This document shows, piece by piece, positions 44,859-52,381 of a DNA stretch of 64,000 bases. A model generated the notes under the pieces. It was not told the DNA's origin. It saw nothing but the letters and a program-made list of their open reading frames with translations, and did not search any database. A program made the position numbers and the translations under genes. The DNA is taken from positions 124,001-188,000 of the forward strand of contig NZ_FWWR01000011.1 of the NCBI RefSeq assembly GCF_900176115.1. The letters run 5' to 3'. The DNA comes from Peptoniphilus asaccharolyticus DSM 20463 (lineage in GTDB: Bacteria; Bacillota; Clostridia; Tissierellales; Peptoniphilaceae). How positions within the stretch are numbered: the stretch's first letter is position 1; each line of letters begins with the position of its first letter.

Positions 44859-45590
44859 ATGAAAAAAATATTTAAGCAAGTATTTACATCTTTATTGATA
44901 TTTGTGATGTGTTTTATGTTGATGGGGTACAATAGTGTTTTTGCACAAGAACAAACTAATCTAAATGTAGCTAGAAATGATATTACTATAGAATCATTTA
45001 GAGAGTTTATGAAAGAAAAAATCAATCATGATGATGTTAATGGTGTTAGAGCAAAAGAATTATTAATTGGATTTGAAAAATTAAGCCAAGAAAAAAAGGA
45101 TAAATTTATTTCTTATGTTAATGATTCAGATTTGACTTTAAAAGTACTTAATGCTCTTTCTGATAACAATTCTTATGTAACTTTTAAAAATGGAGATGTA
45201 GTGGTTTCCAATACTTAAGAGGTTAAGGTGTACAATGATGTTTCTGCAAAGAGGGCTTATATGCAGTCAAGAATTGCAACAGGCTCAAAATCTGTTTCAA
45301 TTTTCGGACTGAAAGTTTTTGAATATAGTGGAGAGCTACGCTACAGACACAATGGAAGTTCGATAAGATCAATTGATCATGCAAATATATGGATATCATC
45401 GAATTTTTTACCATTAGTAAACTTTTCGTGGGACGATAACTCAACATACGGAGTAGGGACAAGAGTTGCACACCACATTGAATATTGTACATGGGCATTT
45501 GTTCATAAGACTCTTGGATTGACTTATGGCTCTCATCAAATAGAAATAACAGGAAGTGTCTATAATAGAACTACATTTACGGTGAGATAA
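44859..45590 (+). pseudogene. Secreted protein of unknown function, split by an in-frame stop
   Basis: The first half has a signal peptide (residues 1-29, LLIFVMCFMLMGYNSVFAQ) and a helical pro-like region. A TAA at 45216-45218 interrupts, and the same frame continues as EVKVYNDVSAKRAYMQSR, then a beta-rich domain (VFEYSGELRYRHNGSSIR, HHIEYCTWAFVHKTLGL, GSVYNRTTFTVR) to 45590. Joined it would be about 243 residues. The family was not recognised; the size and partner gene recall exported bacteriocin-like or toxin-like proteins, which is only an inference. Confidence 0.65.
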
Positions 45591-45682
45591 TGAAAAAAAT
45601 AATGACAATAGTAGTGGTTCTGATAACAGTATTGTTGGTTTTGTTTTTTTTTCATCAAGTGATATTTAATATGATTAAATAA
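45590..45682 (+). CDS. 30-residue single-pass membrane peptide
   Basis: MKKIMTIVVVLITVLLVLFF then HQVIFNMIK: one membrane helix. Its ATG overlaps the stop of the secreted-protein gene as TAATG, implying translational coupling. It could be an immunity or anchoring partner, or a cryptic peptide. Confidence 0.5.
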   Translation: MKKIMTIVVVLITVLLVLFFFHQVIFNMIK

Positions 45683-45998
45683 AATAATCTAACCTATCTG
45701 TATTACACCTAAAATACAGGATGATTACCATTGTTAAATTAAGTATATGGTTTATTTAAAATGTAGATATCAGAAAAAAACATGCAAAGTAAAATTTATA
45801 TTAAGTAATCGAAGATTTAAAAAGTGAAAACTATAGTAAAGAATTTTAAGTAATCAAAACCAACAATTAAATAAAGAACCATACTATAAGAAGTAATTTA
45901 ATTATTGTAATCGGAGGATATTTTACGTCAAAATGTAGAAGTCCTCCTTTTTTATTCTCAGAAAACAAAACAGAGAACAGTAAAAGGAAGATAATACA
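45683..45998. other. AT-rich gene-free stretch with one terminator
   Basis: No gene is supported. An intrinsic terminator lies at 45913-45953: GGAGGA pairs with TCCTCC across an AT-rich inner stem, followed by T6. Confidence 0.7.
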
Positions 45999-46376
45999 AT
46001 TGCTAAAGAATATATTACCTTTATGTAAAAGGCAAAGCTGTATCTGTAAACGAAGGAAGATAATAGAGTATGAAAAGTATCTTTAAAGAAAAAGCATAAT
46101 GCTATATCATTTTCAGTACTGGATCGCGATGGACATTTTTAGATAACATCATAGATGAAAAAACAGACTTAGAAAAAATTGTAGAAGTAAACATTCAAAT
46201 TGAAAAACTAAACAAGGCATTAGCTATATTGGCAAAAGAAGAATGAGAGTTAATGGAAACTATCTTCTACAGAGAAGAAAGCCTAAGGTCAATCGGTAAA
46301 AAAAGTAAGTTATCAATCAATCACCAAAAGGAGGGGCAAATTTTTAGAAAAACTAAGAGAGATATTAAAAGATAAA
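45999..46376 (+). pseudogene. Remnant of an element-encoded sigma-70-like factor
   Basis: Pieces in several frames still read KGKAVSVNE, FSVLDRDGHF, DEKTDLEKIVEVNIQIEKLNK, and after a stop ELMETIFYREESLRSIGKK. This is the pattern of the small sigma-factor-like protein (region 4) of Tn916/CTn elements. Multiple stops and frameshifts show decay. Confidence 0.68.
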
Positions 46377-46469
46377 ATCTAAAAACTTAGAAAGATTAAG
46401 TGTCAAAAAAGATGCTTAATCTTTCTCTTTATAGAAAAAGAAAAAAATACAAATATGGAGGAATGAAAA

Positions 46470-46889
46470 ATGAAAGAATTAGAAAAAGCAATAGAACAAT
46501 TGGAAAAAGAAAATAATAAAATTGAGAAGGCACAAAATAGAGCCAAGCAACTGAATCAGAAGATAAGCAAACTTAAAAGAAGTGCAGATACACAAAGAAA
46601 AGTGAAAAAAGGTGGAGTGTTTGAAGCCTTTGAAAGAGAAATTACAGGAAGGCAAGAAGATACAGATAATGATCTAATTTATGCCTTTTTAGACTATGTA
46701 TTATCGGATAACAGGAATAGAGAAAAATTAAAAGAGCTTACAGAAATTCATTTGAGGGAACAGGAAATCGACAATACAGAAGTTGAGAAAACAGAAAATC
46801 CAAATGATGAAAATGCCGGCTTAGAGTATGCAGAAGCTAAAACTACCGATACCAATATCGAAGATAAGTTTTTAGAAAGCGAAGATTAA
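46470..46889 (+). CDS. DUF3847-family protein
   Basis: 139 residues: N-terminal coiled coil (ELEKAIEQLEKENNKIEKAQ, LKRSADTQRKVKKGGVFEAFE) and an acidic tail. The family occurs just upstream of MobA/MobL relaxases in mobilizable elements; its function is unknown. It is the intact counterpart of the disrupted gene at 34101-34453. ATGGAGGAATGAAAA precedes the ATG. Confidence 0.78.
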   Translation: MKELEKAIEQLEKENNKIEKAQNRAKQLNQKISKLKRSADTQRKVKKGGVFEAFEREITGRQEDTDNDLIYAFLDYVLSDNRNREKLKELTEIHLREQEIDNTEVEKTENPNDENAGLEYAEAKTTDTNIEDKFLESED

Positions 46890-46952
46890 AAAAGATAAAA
46901 ATATAAAATTGGAGTAGTCTCTTTATGAAAATGGAATACGAAAATTGATTAT

Positions 46953-46987
46953 GCAAAGTGTAGAAAAGAGAAACACTTTGCTTTTTT
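46953..46987 (+). terminator. Hairpin-T6 after DUF3847
   Basis: GCAAAGTGT (46953-46961) pairs with ACACTTTGC (46973-46981), then T6. Confidence 0.8.
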
Positions 46988-47027
46988 ATTGATTTCTAAT
47001 CAGTAAGAAACAAAGTTTACAGAGGGT

Positions 47028-47265
47028 TAAGGGGGAGTAGTCCCCTTGAACAAATAAAAATGCTTTAGCGTTTTTATTTCCTTGAGCTGTGCGACAAGCT
47101 TTCGGCAGAACGCAAAGCACCGAATGTAGTCGGTGTATCTTTGCGCCCTTTGAAAAAGGGAGCGAAGATACCTACAATCATAAAGATATTAAAAATAACA
47201 ATTCAATATTAGATAAAGAGTAGCAGATAGAAAGATATTAAGAAAAATCTATCTGCTTTTCTTAT
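47028..47265. other. Candidate oriT and hairpins upstream of relaxase 2
   Basis: This gene-free stretch contains GGGGAGTAGTCCCC, AAAAATGC...GCGTTTTT, and a long dyad about 47141-47180: GTATCTTTGCGCCCTTT pairs almost fully with AAAGGGAGCGAAGATAC. It includes TTTGCGCCCT, like the MOBQ nick core GCGCCCT seen near relaxase 1. A terminator follows (AGCAGATAGA 47222-47231 with TCTATCTGCT 47248-47257, TTTT). The position before MobA supports oriT; the nick is unproven. Confidence 0.5.
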
Positions 47266-47298
47266 GCACAAATATAAGCAATGAAAGGAGTGATGATA

Positions 47299-48999
47299 TT
47301 GGAAATAAAAAATCTGCATACCCATGTAGATATAGTCACAAGGTCAAAAGGAGCAAGCGTAATTGCAAAAGCTGCATATAATGCAAGAGATAAATTAAAC
47401 GATGAACACTATGGAAAAGTTCATGACTATTCTAAAAAAGAAGACCTTGTATTTTCAAAAATATTTCTGCCTGAACATATTCCTAAAAAATTTTCAAACA
47501 GGGAATATTTATGGAATGAAGTAGAAAAAATAGAGAAAAGCAAAAACTCACAGCTTGCAAGAAATTTACTTTTTACACTTCCAAGAGAATTAAATCAAGA
47601 AGATAGGATAAAACTCATCAGTGAATTTATTGAAGAAAATTTTACTTCTAAAAGAATGATAGCAGATTGTAATATCCATAATCCTTTAGCAAGCGATAAT
47701 GAAGAACAACCTCATGCCCATATCTTACTTACACTTAGAGAAATTGATGAACATGGAAAATGGAAACCCAAATGCAGAAAAGAATATATCCTTGATGAAA
47801 ACGGAGAAAAGATAAAATTAAAAAGTGGAAACTATAAATCAAGAAAAGTAAATCTAAATGATTGGAATGAACCTGATAAGGCAAAAAAGTGGAGAGAAAA
47901 CTTTTCTAAAAAGGCAAATGAATATTTAGAGAAAAATCATATAGATAAAAGAATAGATCCACGCACCTTTGAAGAACAAGGAAGAGAAGAACTGCCACAA
48001 ATACATTTAGGAACAGCAAGCTATCAAATGGAGAAAAAAGGAATAAAAACCGAAAGAGGAAATAGAAACAGACTTATCATAGCCATCAATAAAGAATTTA
48101 AAAAATTAAAGGCAGAACTAAAAGAAGCAGAAGAGTTTTTCATCAGCCTATGGGGGAAAGTAAAAAGTGCTATGGGGAAATATTCTATTGAAAAACAGGA
48201 AGAATATAATCTATCCCATGACCTTTTTGATGTTTATTCCTATATTGAAACCTATTATAGAATACAAAAGGAACTGTCTAAGAATTTAAGCTACAACAAT
48301 AGAGAAAGAAAAGAACACTTTGATAGTAATAAACATATGCACGCCTTAGCCTTTATGAGAAATAACAACTTGAAAACCATCTTGGATATACAGTTAAAGA
48401 AAGATGAGGTCGCTATAAAGCTAAAAAATAACAAAGATAAAATTTCTGATTGCAATAAAGCCATTAAGAATATTGATACCTTAATGAAACAGGCAAAAAT
48501 CATAAAAGAAAACAAAATGGTCTATGATAAATACAAAGGAGCTGATAATTCAATCTTCAGTAAAATAGCCGGAGCGAGTAAAGAAGAATACTATCATTCT
48601 CATAAAGAGGAAATAGATGAATATAAAAGAGCAAAAGCCATTGTGAAAAAACTTACCGGAAGTGAAACGATTGAAATAAAGAAATGGGAAAAAATTAAAT
48701 CAGACTTACAAACAGAAATATCCCACCTGAGCTTTTATCAGAAAGATATTAAAAAAGAAGTAGACCAGATTAACCATATTAAATATCTTGTAGGAGAAGT
48801 AAACAAAGAATTTGATATAGACATCAATATTGAAATAGAGATAGCCTACCAAAAGGCAATCGTAAGAGGAGAAAAGCCAAGTGTTAAGATGGTGTTAGAA
48901 AAATTCCAAAAGCAGATTGAAAAAGAAGATAGACAAAAGGCATGGGCAAAAGAGCATTATAAAAAGAAAGACCATAGCCATAAGGAAACTGAGAGATAG
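47299..48999 (+). CDS. mobA: MobA/MobL (MOBQ) relaxase, intact
   Basis: About 566 residues. The relaxase domain shows ASVIAKAAYNARDKL with the catalytic Tyr and EQPHAHILLTLREID with the metal-binding histidines. A helical, lysine-rich region fills the C-terminal half, and the protein ends KKKDHSHKETER. It nicks oriT and leads the strand into a recipient. TTG 47299 lies eight bases after AAGGAG; ATG at 47281 or 47293 are alternatives. Unlike the relaxase at 34695 it has no internal stop, so element 2 could be mobilized by a helper conjugation system. Confidence 0.87.
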   Translation: MEIKNLHTHVDIVTRSKGASVIAKAAYNARDKLNDEHYGKVHDYSKKEDLVFSKIFLPEHIPKKFSNREYLWNEVEKIEKSKNSQLARNLLFTLPRELNQEDRIKLISEFIEENFTSKRMIADCNIHNPLASDNEEQPHAHILLTLREIDEHGKWKPKCRKEYILDENGEKIKLKSGNYKSRKVNLNDWNEPDKAKKWRENFSKKANEYLEKNHIDKRIDPRTFEEQGREELPQIHLGTASYQMEKKGIKTERGNRNRLIIAINKEFKKLKAELKEAEEFFISLWGKVKSAMGKYSIEKQEEYNLSHDLFDVYSYIETYYRIQKELSKNLSYNNRERKEHFDSNKHMHALAFMRNNNLKTILDIQLKKDEVAIKLKNNKDKISDCNKAIKNIDTLMKQAKIIKENKMVYDKYKGADNSIFSKIAGASKEEYYHSHKEEIDEYKRAKAIVKKLTGSETIEIKKWEKIKSDLQTEISHLSFYQKDIKKEVDQINHIKYLVGEVNKEFDIDINIEIEIAYQKAIVRGEKPSVKMVLEKFQKQIEKEDRQKAWAKEHYKKKDHSHKETER

Positions 49000-49176
49000 A
49001 AAAAAGCATATATTTTTGGTATAATTATATCAATTAGGATTTGATAAATGTAATAAACGAATATGCTTATAGCCTGTAAGCAAATTGTAATAGTGGTGAA
49101 AAAATAGATTCTGAACTGTAAAAATCGCACAATTGGTGTGATAATGTGGGAAAGATAAGAGATAGGAGTGGTGATA

Positions 49177-50247
49177 GTGGACAAAAAAGACTTGACTATC
49201 ATAAGCGATAGTGAGTATTTACAAATGCTTGAAAAAATAAAAAGTTCATATAAGGATAGGCAACTTAAAGCGGCTGTTTCTGTTAATTCTGAAATGCTAA
49301 AGTTTTATTATAGTTTAGGGGAAGAAATTATAGGCTTACAGGCAGAAAGCAAATGGGGAAATGGGTTTTATAAAAAATTGAGTTCTGATTTACAAAAGGA
49401 AATTCCAAATGTGAAAGGATTTTCTGTTACTAACTTAAAATATATGAAAAAATTCTTTGAAATGTATTCTTCGCTAAATCGTCCACAGCCTGTGGACGAT
49501 TTACAGATATCTGAAATTGATAGAAATTTTGAAATGATTTTTAGCGTGCCTTGGGGACATCAAAGGTATATCATGGATAGATGTGATGGCAATTTAGATA
49601 AAGCATTTTTCTTTATTTCAAAAACATTGGAAAATAACTGGAGTAGGGCTGTGCTACTTAATTTCTTGGATACAGATTTGTTCGATAGACAAGGAAAGGC
49701 AATTACAAACTTCACAAGTAATTTGCCATCAACACAGGGCGAACTTGCAGAAGAAATAACTAGAGATCCATATAATTTCGACTTTATAGCTATTAGGCAA
49801 AATTATGATGAAAAAGAATTGAAAGATGCTTTGATGGATAATATACAAAAGTTTCTATTGGAGCTTGGAACAGGTTTTGCTTTTGTAGGTAGAGAATATA
49901 GACTTGTGGTTGGTAGTTCAGAAGAATTTATTGATATGTTGTTCTATAACATAAAATTGCATTGTTATGTGGTAGTAGAAGTAAAAATTTCTGCGTTTAA
50001 ACCTGCGGATATAGGGCAACTTGGAACTTATGTAACATCTGTAAATCATATTTTAAAGGGTGAGGCAGATAATCAAACAATAGGTCTTTTAATCTGCAAG
50101 ACAAAGGATAATATATTAGCAAAATATGCGTCTGAAAGCTCTAAAGAACCTATTGGAATATCAGAGTACCAGTTATCAAATTTAATTCCAGAAAGTTTTA
50201 GGGGAACATTGCCAAGTATAGAAGAAATTGAAAGTGAATTAAATTAG
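49177..50247 (+). CDS. DUF1016/YhcG-type PDDEXK nuclease
   Basis: About 356 residues. The N-terminal DUF1016 helical domain (YSLGEEIIGLQAESKWGNGF, VPWGHQRYIMDRC) precedes a PDDEXK nuclease domain (FIDMLFYNIKLHCYVVVEVK with the Asp and Glu-x-Lys, then FKPADIGQLGTYV). GTG 49177 follows AGGAG by eight bases. Predicted to cut nucleic acids; roles in defence, repair or transposon biology are suspected for the family. Its place between relaxase and replication genes suggests cargo. A perfect 27-bp palindrome lies in the linker at 49476-49502. Confidence 0.82.
   Translation: MDKKDLTIISDSEYLQMLEKIKSSYKDRQLKAAVSVNSEMLKFYYSLGEEIIGLQAESKWGNGFYKKLSSDLQKEIPNVKGFSVTNLKYMKKFFEMYSSLNRPQPVDDLQISEIDRNFEMIFSVPWGHQRYIMDRCDGNLDKAFFFISKTLENNWSRAVLLNFLDTDLFDRQGKAITNFTSNLPSTQGELAEEITRDPYNFDFIAIRQNYDEKELKDALMDNIQKFLLELGTGFAFVGREYRLVVGSSEEFIDMLFYNIKLHCYVVVEVKISAFKPADIGQLGTYVTSVNHILKGEADNQTIGLLICKTKDNILAKYASESSKEPIGISEYQLSNLIPESFRGTLPSIEEIESELN
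49476..49502. repeat. Perfect 27-bp palindrome inside the DUF1016 gene
   Basis: AAATCGTCCACAG, one central C, CTGTGGACGATTT: 13-bp arms without mismatch. It encodes the linker RPQPVDDL between the DUF1016 domain and the nuclease. Confidence 0.97.
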
Positions 50248-50281
50248 TAAAAAACGGAATGAAAAATATACACACACTTAC

Positions 50282-50318
50282 AAGGGCGGTAGAAGTAAAA
50301 ACTATCGTCCTTTTTTTA
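50282..50318 (+). terminator. Hairpin-T7 before the replisome organiser
   Basis: GGGCGGTAG (50284-50292) pairs with CTATCGTCC (50302-50310) with two G-U pairs, then T7; the next ATG is at 50339. Confidence 0.76.
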
Positions 50319-50338
50319 TTTGAGGAAAGGATAAAAAT

Positions 50339-51094
50339 ATGAGTAAAAACAAGAGATATTATTGGTTAAAGCTAAAAGAAGATTTTTTTACAGATATTCG
50401 TATGAGAAGACTTAGAAAAATATCAGCCGGAGGAACATATACGATTATCTATTTGAAGCTACTACTTTTAAGTTTAAGAGATGAGGGCAAGCTATATTTT
50501 GAAAAGGTAGATGAAACCTTTGCTAAAGAATTAGCCCTTGTAATAGATGAAACAGAAGATGACATTATGATAACTTTGCAGTATTTAGAAAGAGTAGGCT
50601 TGATAGAAGTTATAGCTGAAGATGAATATTTTCTTACAGAATTGCCGGCACTGATAGGCTCTGAAACAGACTGGGCAAGTAAGAAAAGAAAATATAGGGA
50701 GCAAAGAAAAGAGCTAACAGGTAGGACAATGTCCTCAAACTGTCTACCCAATGTCCGACAAGAGATAGAGAAAGAGATAGATATAGATATAGATATAGAG
50801 ATAGAGAAAGAGGGAGAGATAGAAAAGGACAAAATCCTGCCCCCAACTCCTTATGGAGAATATAAAAATATCTCTTTGACTGATGAAGAATACCAAAAGT
50901 TAAAGGATAAGCTACAAGGTCATACAGACACAATGATAGATAAATTATCAAGATATATTGAAAGCAGTAGAAAGACCTATAAAAATCACTATGTAACAAT
51001 CATTAATTGGTATCAACAGGACAAGGAAAAACTATCACAGAAAAATAATGGCAGAACCTATTCAACCAACTATGAGGACAGCGACAGCCTATAA
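50339..51094 (+). CDS. Phage-type replisome organiser
   Basis: 251 residues. The N-terminal winged-helix replisome-organiser domain (YYWLKLKEDFFTDIRMRRLRK, TYTIIYLKLLLLSLRDEGKL) is joined by a Glu/Ile/Asp repeat linker (IEKEIDIDIDIEIEKEGEIE) to a C-terminal domain (YGEYKNISLTDEEYQKL, VTIINWYQQD) shared with the ICE initiator at 27880. It would start replication of element 2 together with the loader downstream. GAGGAAAGG precedes the ATG. Confidence 0.82.
   Translation: MSKNKRYYWLKLKEDFFTDIRMRRLRKISAGGTYTIIYLKLLLLSLRDEGKLYFEKVDETFAKELALVIDETEDDIMITLQYLERVGLIEVIAEDEYFLTELPALIGSETDWASKKRKYREQRKELTGRTMSSNCLPNVRQEIEKEIDIDIDIEIEKEGEIEKDKILPPTPYGEYKNISLTDEEYQKLKDKLQGHTDTMIDKLSRYIESSRKTYKNHYVTIINWYQQDKEKLSQKNNGRTYSTNYEDSDSL
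50761..50822 (+). repeat. Short-period GATATA/GAGATA repeat in coding sequence
   Basis: A run of six-base units varying between GATATA and GAGAAA/GAGATA encodes alternating Ile and Asp/Glu/Lys in the linker of the replisome organiser. Slippage-prone but in frame. Confidence 0.85.
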
Positions 51095-51114
51095 ACCTCA
51101 TATAGGACGGTGGA

Positions 51115-51191
51115 AAGGCGTTTTTAGAGCTTTAATCATAAAATAGTTATCCGAACTATGGATAAGATAAAAATAAGCCTTAAAACGCCTT
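51115..51191. other. Nested inverted repeats between replication genes (possible origin)
   Basis: AAGGCGTTTT (51115-51124) pairs with AAAACGCCTT (51182-51191), and inside it ATAGTT (51143-51148) pairs with AACTAT (51154-51159). It lies between organiser and loader genes, a usual place for an origin of the element. No iterons are seen. Confidence 0.4.
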
Positions 51192-51227
51192 ATATGCCTT
51201 TTAGAAAAACAAAGGAGAATAAAAACT

Positions 51228-52082
51228 ATGGATAAGAAAGAGAATAAAAATATGACAACTACAAAAATTCAAGGTACAGACTTTACCTACAACAAAGAAA
51301 AACACTACGAAAAAGATGGACATATCTATTGCAAGACTTGTAATGAGCGAATAGATGGCAAACCTATTCCGTTTTTTAACAATACATTATTTATTCCTAG
51401 ATCAGCTTGTAAATGTGATAGGGACAGAAAAGAACAGGAAGAAATTAGAGAAAAACTTATGAAACAAGATGGACTTAGAAGAAACTGTTTTATCTCAAGA
51501 AATCAAATAGCTTATACCTTTGAAAATGCCGATGAATATACCGATAAGGACATCATCAGAAAAGCAAAGAACTATGTAAAATACTTTGATGAAATGAGAA
51601 AAGATAATACAGGCTTATTACTTTATGGAAATGTAGGCAGTGGAAAGACTTATATAGCTTGTTCAATAGCTAATGCCATCATTAGTGAATATAGCTATTC
51701 TGTAAAAATGAGAAACTTTGCCCAGATATTAAACGATTTACAAAAAGGTGGCTTTAACCTAGATAGAAATGAGTATATCGAAAGTATAACAAGTCCGACA
51801 CTTTTAATACTTGATGATTTTGGAATAGAGAGAAATACAGAATATGCATTAGAGCAGATATACAATGTAATCAATGCAAGATACCTAAAGGAAAGACCAA
51901 CCATTATAACCACAAACCTTAATTTCAAGGATATTGAAGCTGAACAAGATGATGTAATGCTAAATAGAATTTACTCAAGGATAATAGAAATGTGCTTACC
52001 TTTAAGGGTAACAGGAATAGACCGAAGAAAGACACAAAGCAAAGAGAAAATAAAAAAAGCACAAAACTTAATAGATGAGTAG
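51228..52082 (+). CDS. DnaC-like helicase loader of element 2
   Basis: A 284-residue AAA+ ATPase related to the loader at 28650. N-terminal cysteines (YCKTCNE, CKCD), Walker A GNVGSGKT, Walker B LLILDDFGIE and an Arg-rich C-terminus (MCLPLRVTGIDRRK). AAAGGAGAATAAAAACT precedes ATG 51228. It works with the organiser to load helicase. Confidence 0.86.
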   Translation: MDKKENKNMTTTKIQGTDFTYNKEKHYEKDGHIYCKTCNERIDGKPIPFFNNTLFIPRSACKCDRDRKEQEEIREKLMKQDGLRRNCFISRNQIAYTFENADEYTDKDIIRKAKNYVKYFDEMRKDNTGLLLYGNVGSGKTYIACSIANAIISEYSYSVKMRNFAQILNDLQKGGFNLDRNEYIESITSPTLLILDDFGIERNTEYALEQIYNVINARYLKERPTIITTNLNFKDIEAEQDDVMLNRIYSRIIEMCLPLRVTGIDRRKTQSKEKIKKAQNLIDE

Positions 52083-52083
52083 T

Positions 52084-52121
52084 AGCGATTAGAAAAGTTA
52101 AAAATTCTAATCGTTTTTTAT
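52084..52121 (+). terminator. Hairpin-T6 before the small gene
   Basis: AGCGATTAGAA (52084-52094) pairs with TTCTAATCGTT (52105-52115), then T-run; AAGGAAAGGAG of the next gene follows. Confidence 0.8.
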
Positions 52122-52141
52122 TGCAAGGAAAGGAGATTTTA

Positions 52142-52303
52142 ATGAATACAGACAGAAATAAAAAACATAGACAAGTTAAATTTGAAGTTAAAAGAGTGTA
52201 TGTAGGCAAAAAGCCGATTGAAGAAGTTTTTGAAAATGTAATTGAACATATTGTAGATAAAAATATTGAGGTAGATAACAAGAGAAAACAAACGCAAGCG
52301 TAA
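52142..52303 (+). CDS. Small protein upstream of the serine recombinase
   Basis: 53 residues, basic, MNTDRNKKHRQVKFEVKRVY then VGKKPIEEVFENVIEHIV. ATG 52142 follows AAAGGAGATTTTA. Similar small proteins precede serine recombinases in mobilizable elements; a recombination-directionality role is possible but unproven. Confidence 0.62.
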   Translation: MNTDRNKKHRQVKFEVKRVYVGKKPIEEVFENVIEHIVDKNIEVDNKRKQTQA

Positions 52304-52381
52304 GTAACAGTTGAATATGCAGGAGTGTTTTGATATAATAAGCATATTGAGATAGTCCTGTTTTGTGAAAGGAGAGTAAAA

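Noticed and set aside
50761-50822. CRISPR-like or regulatory repeat array
   Set aside because: Units are six bases and coding; no spacers. No CRISPR array was seen anywhere in the window.
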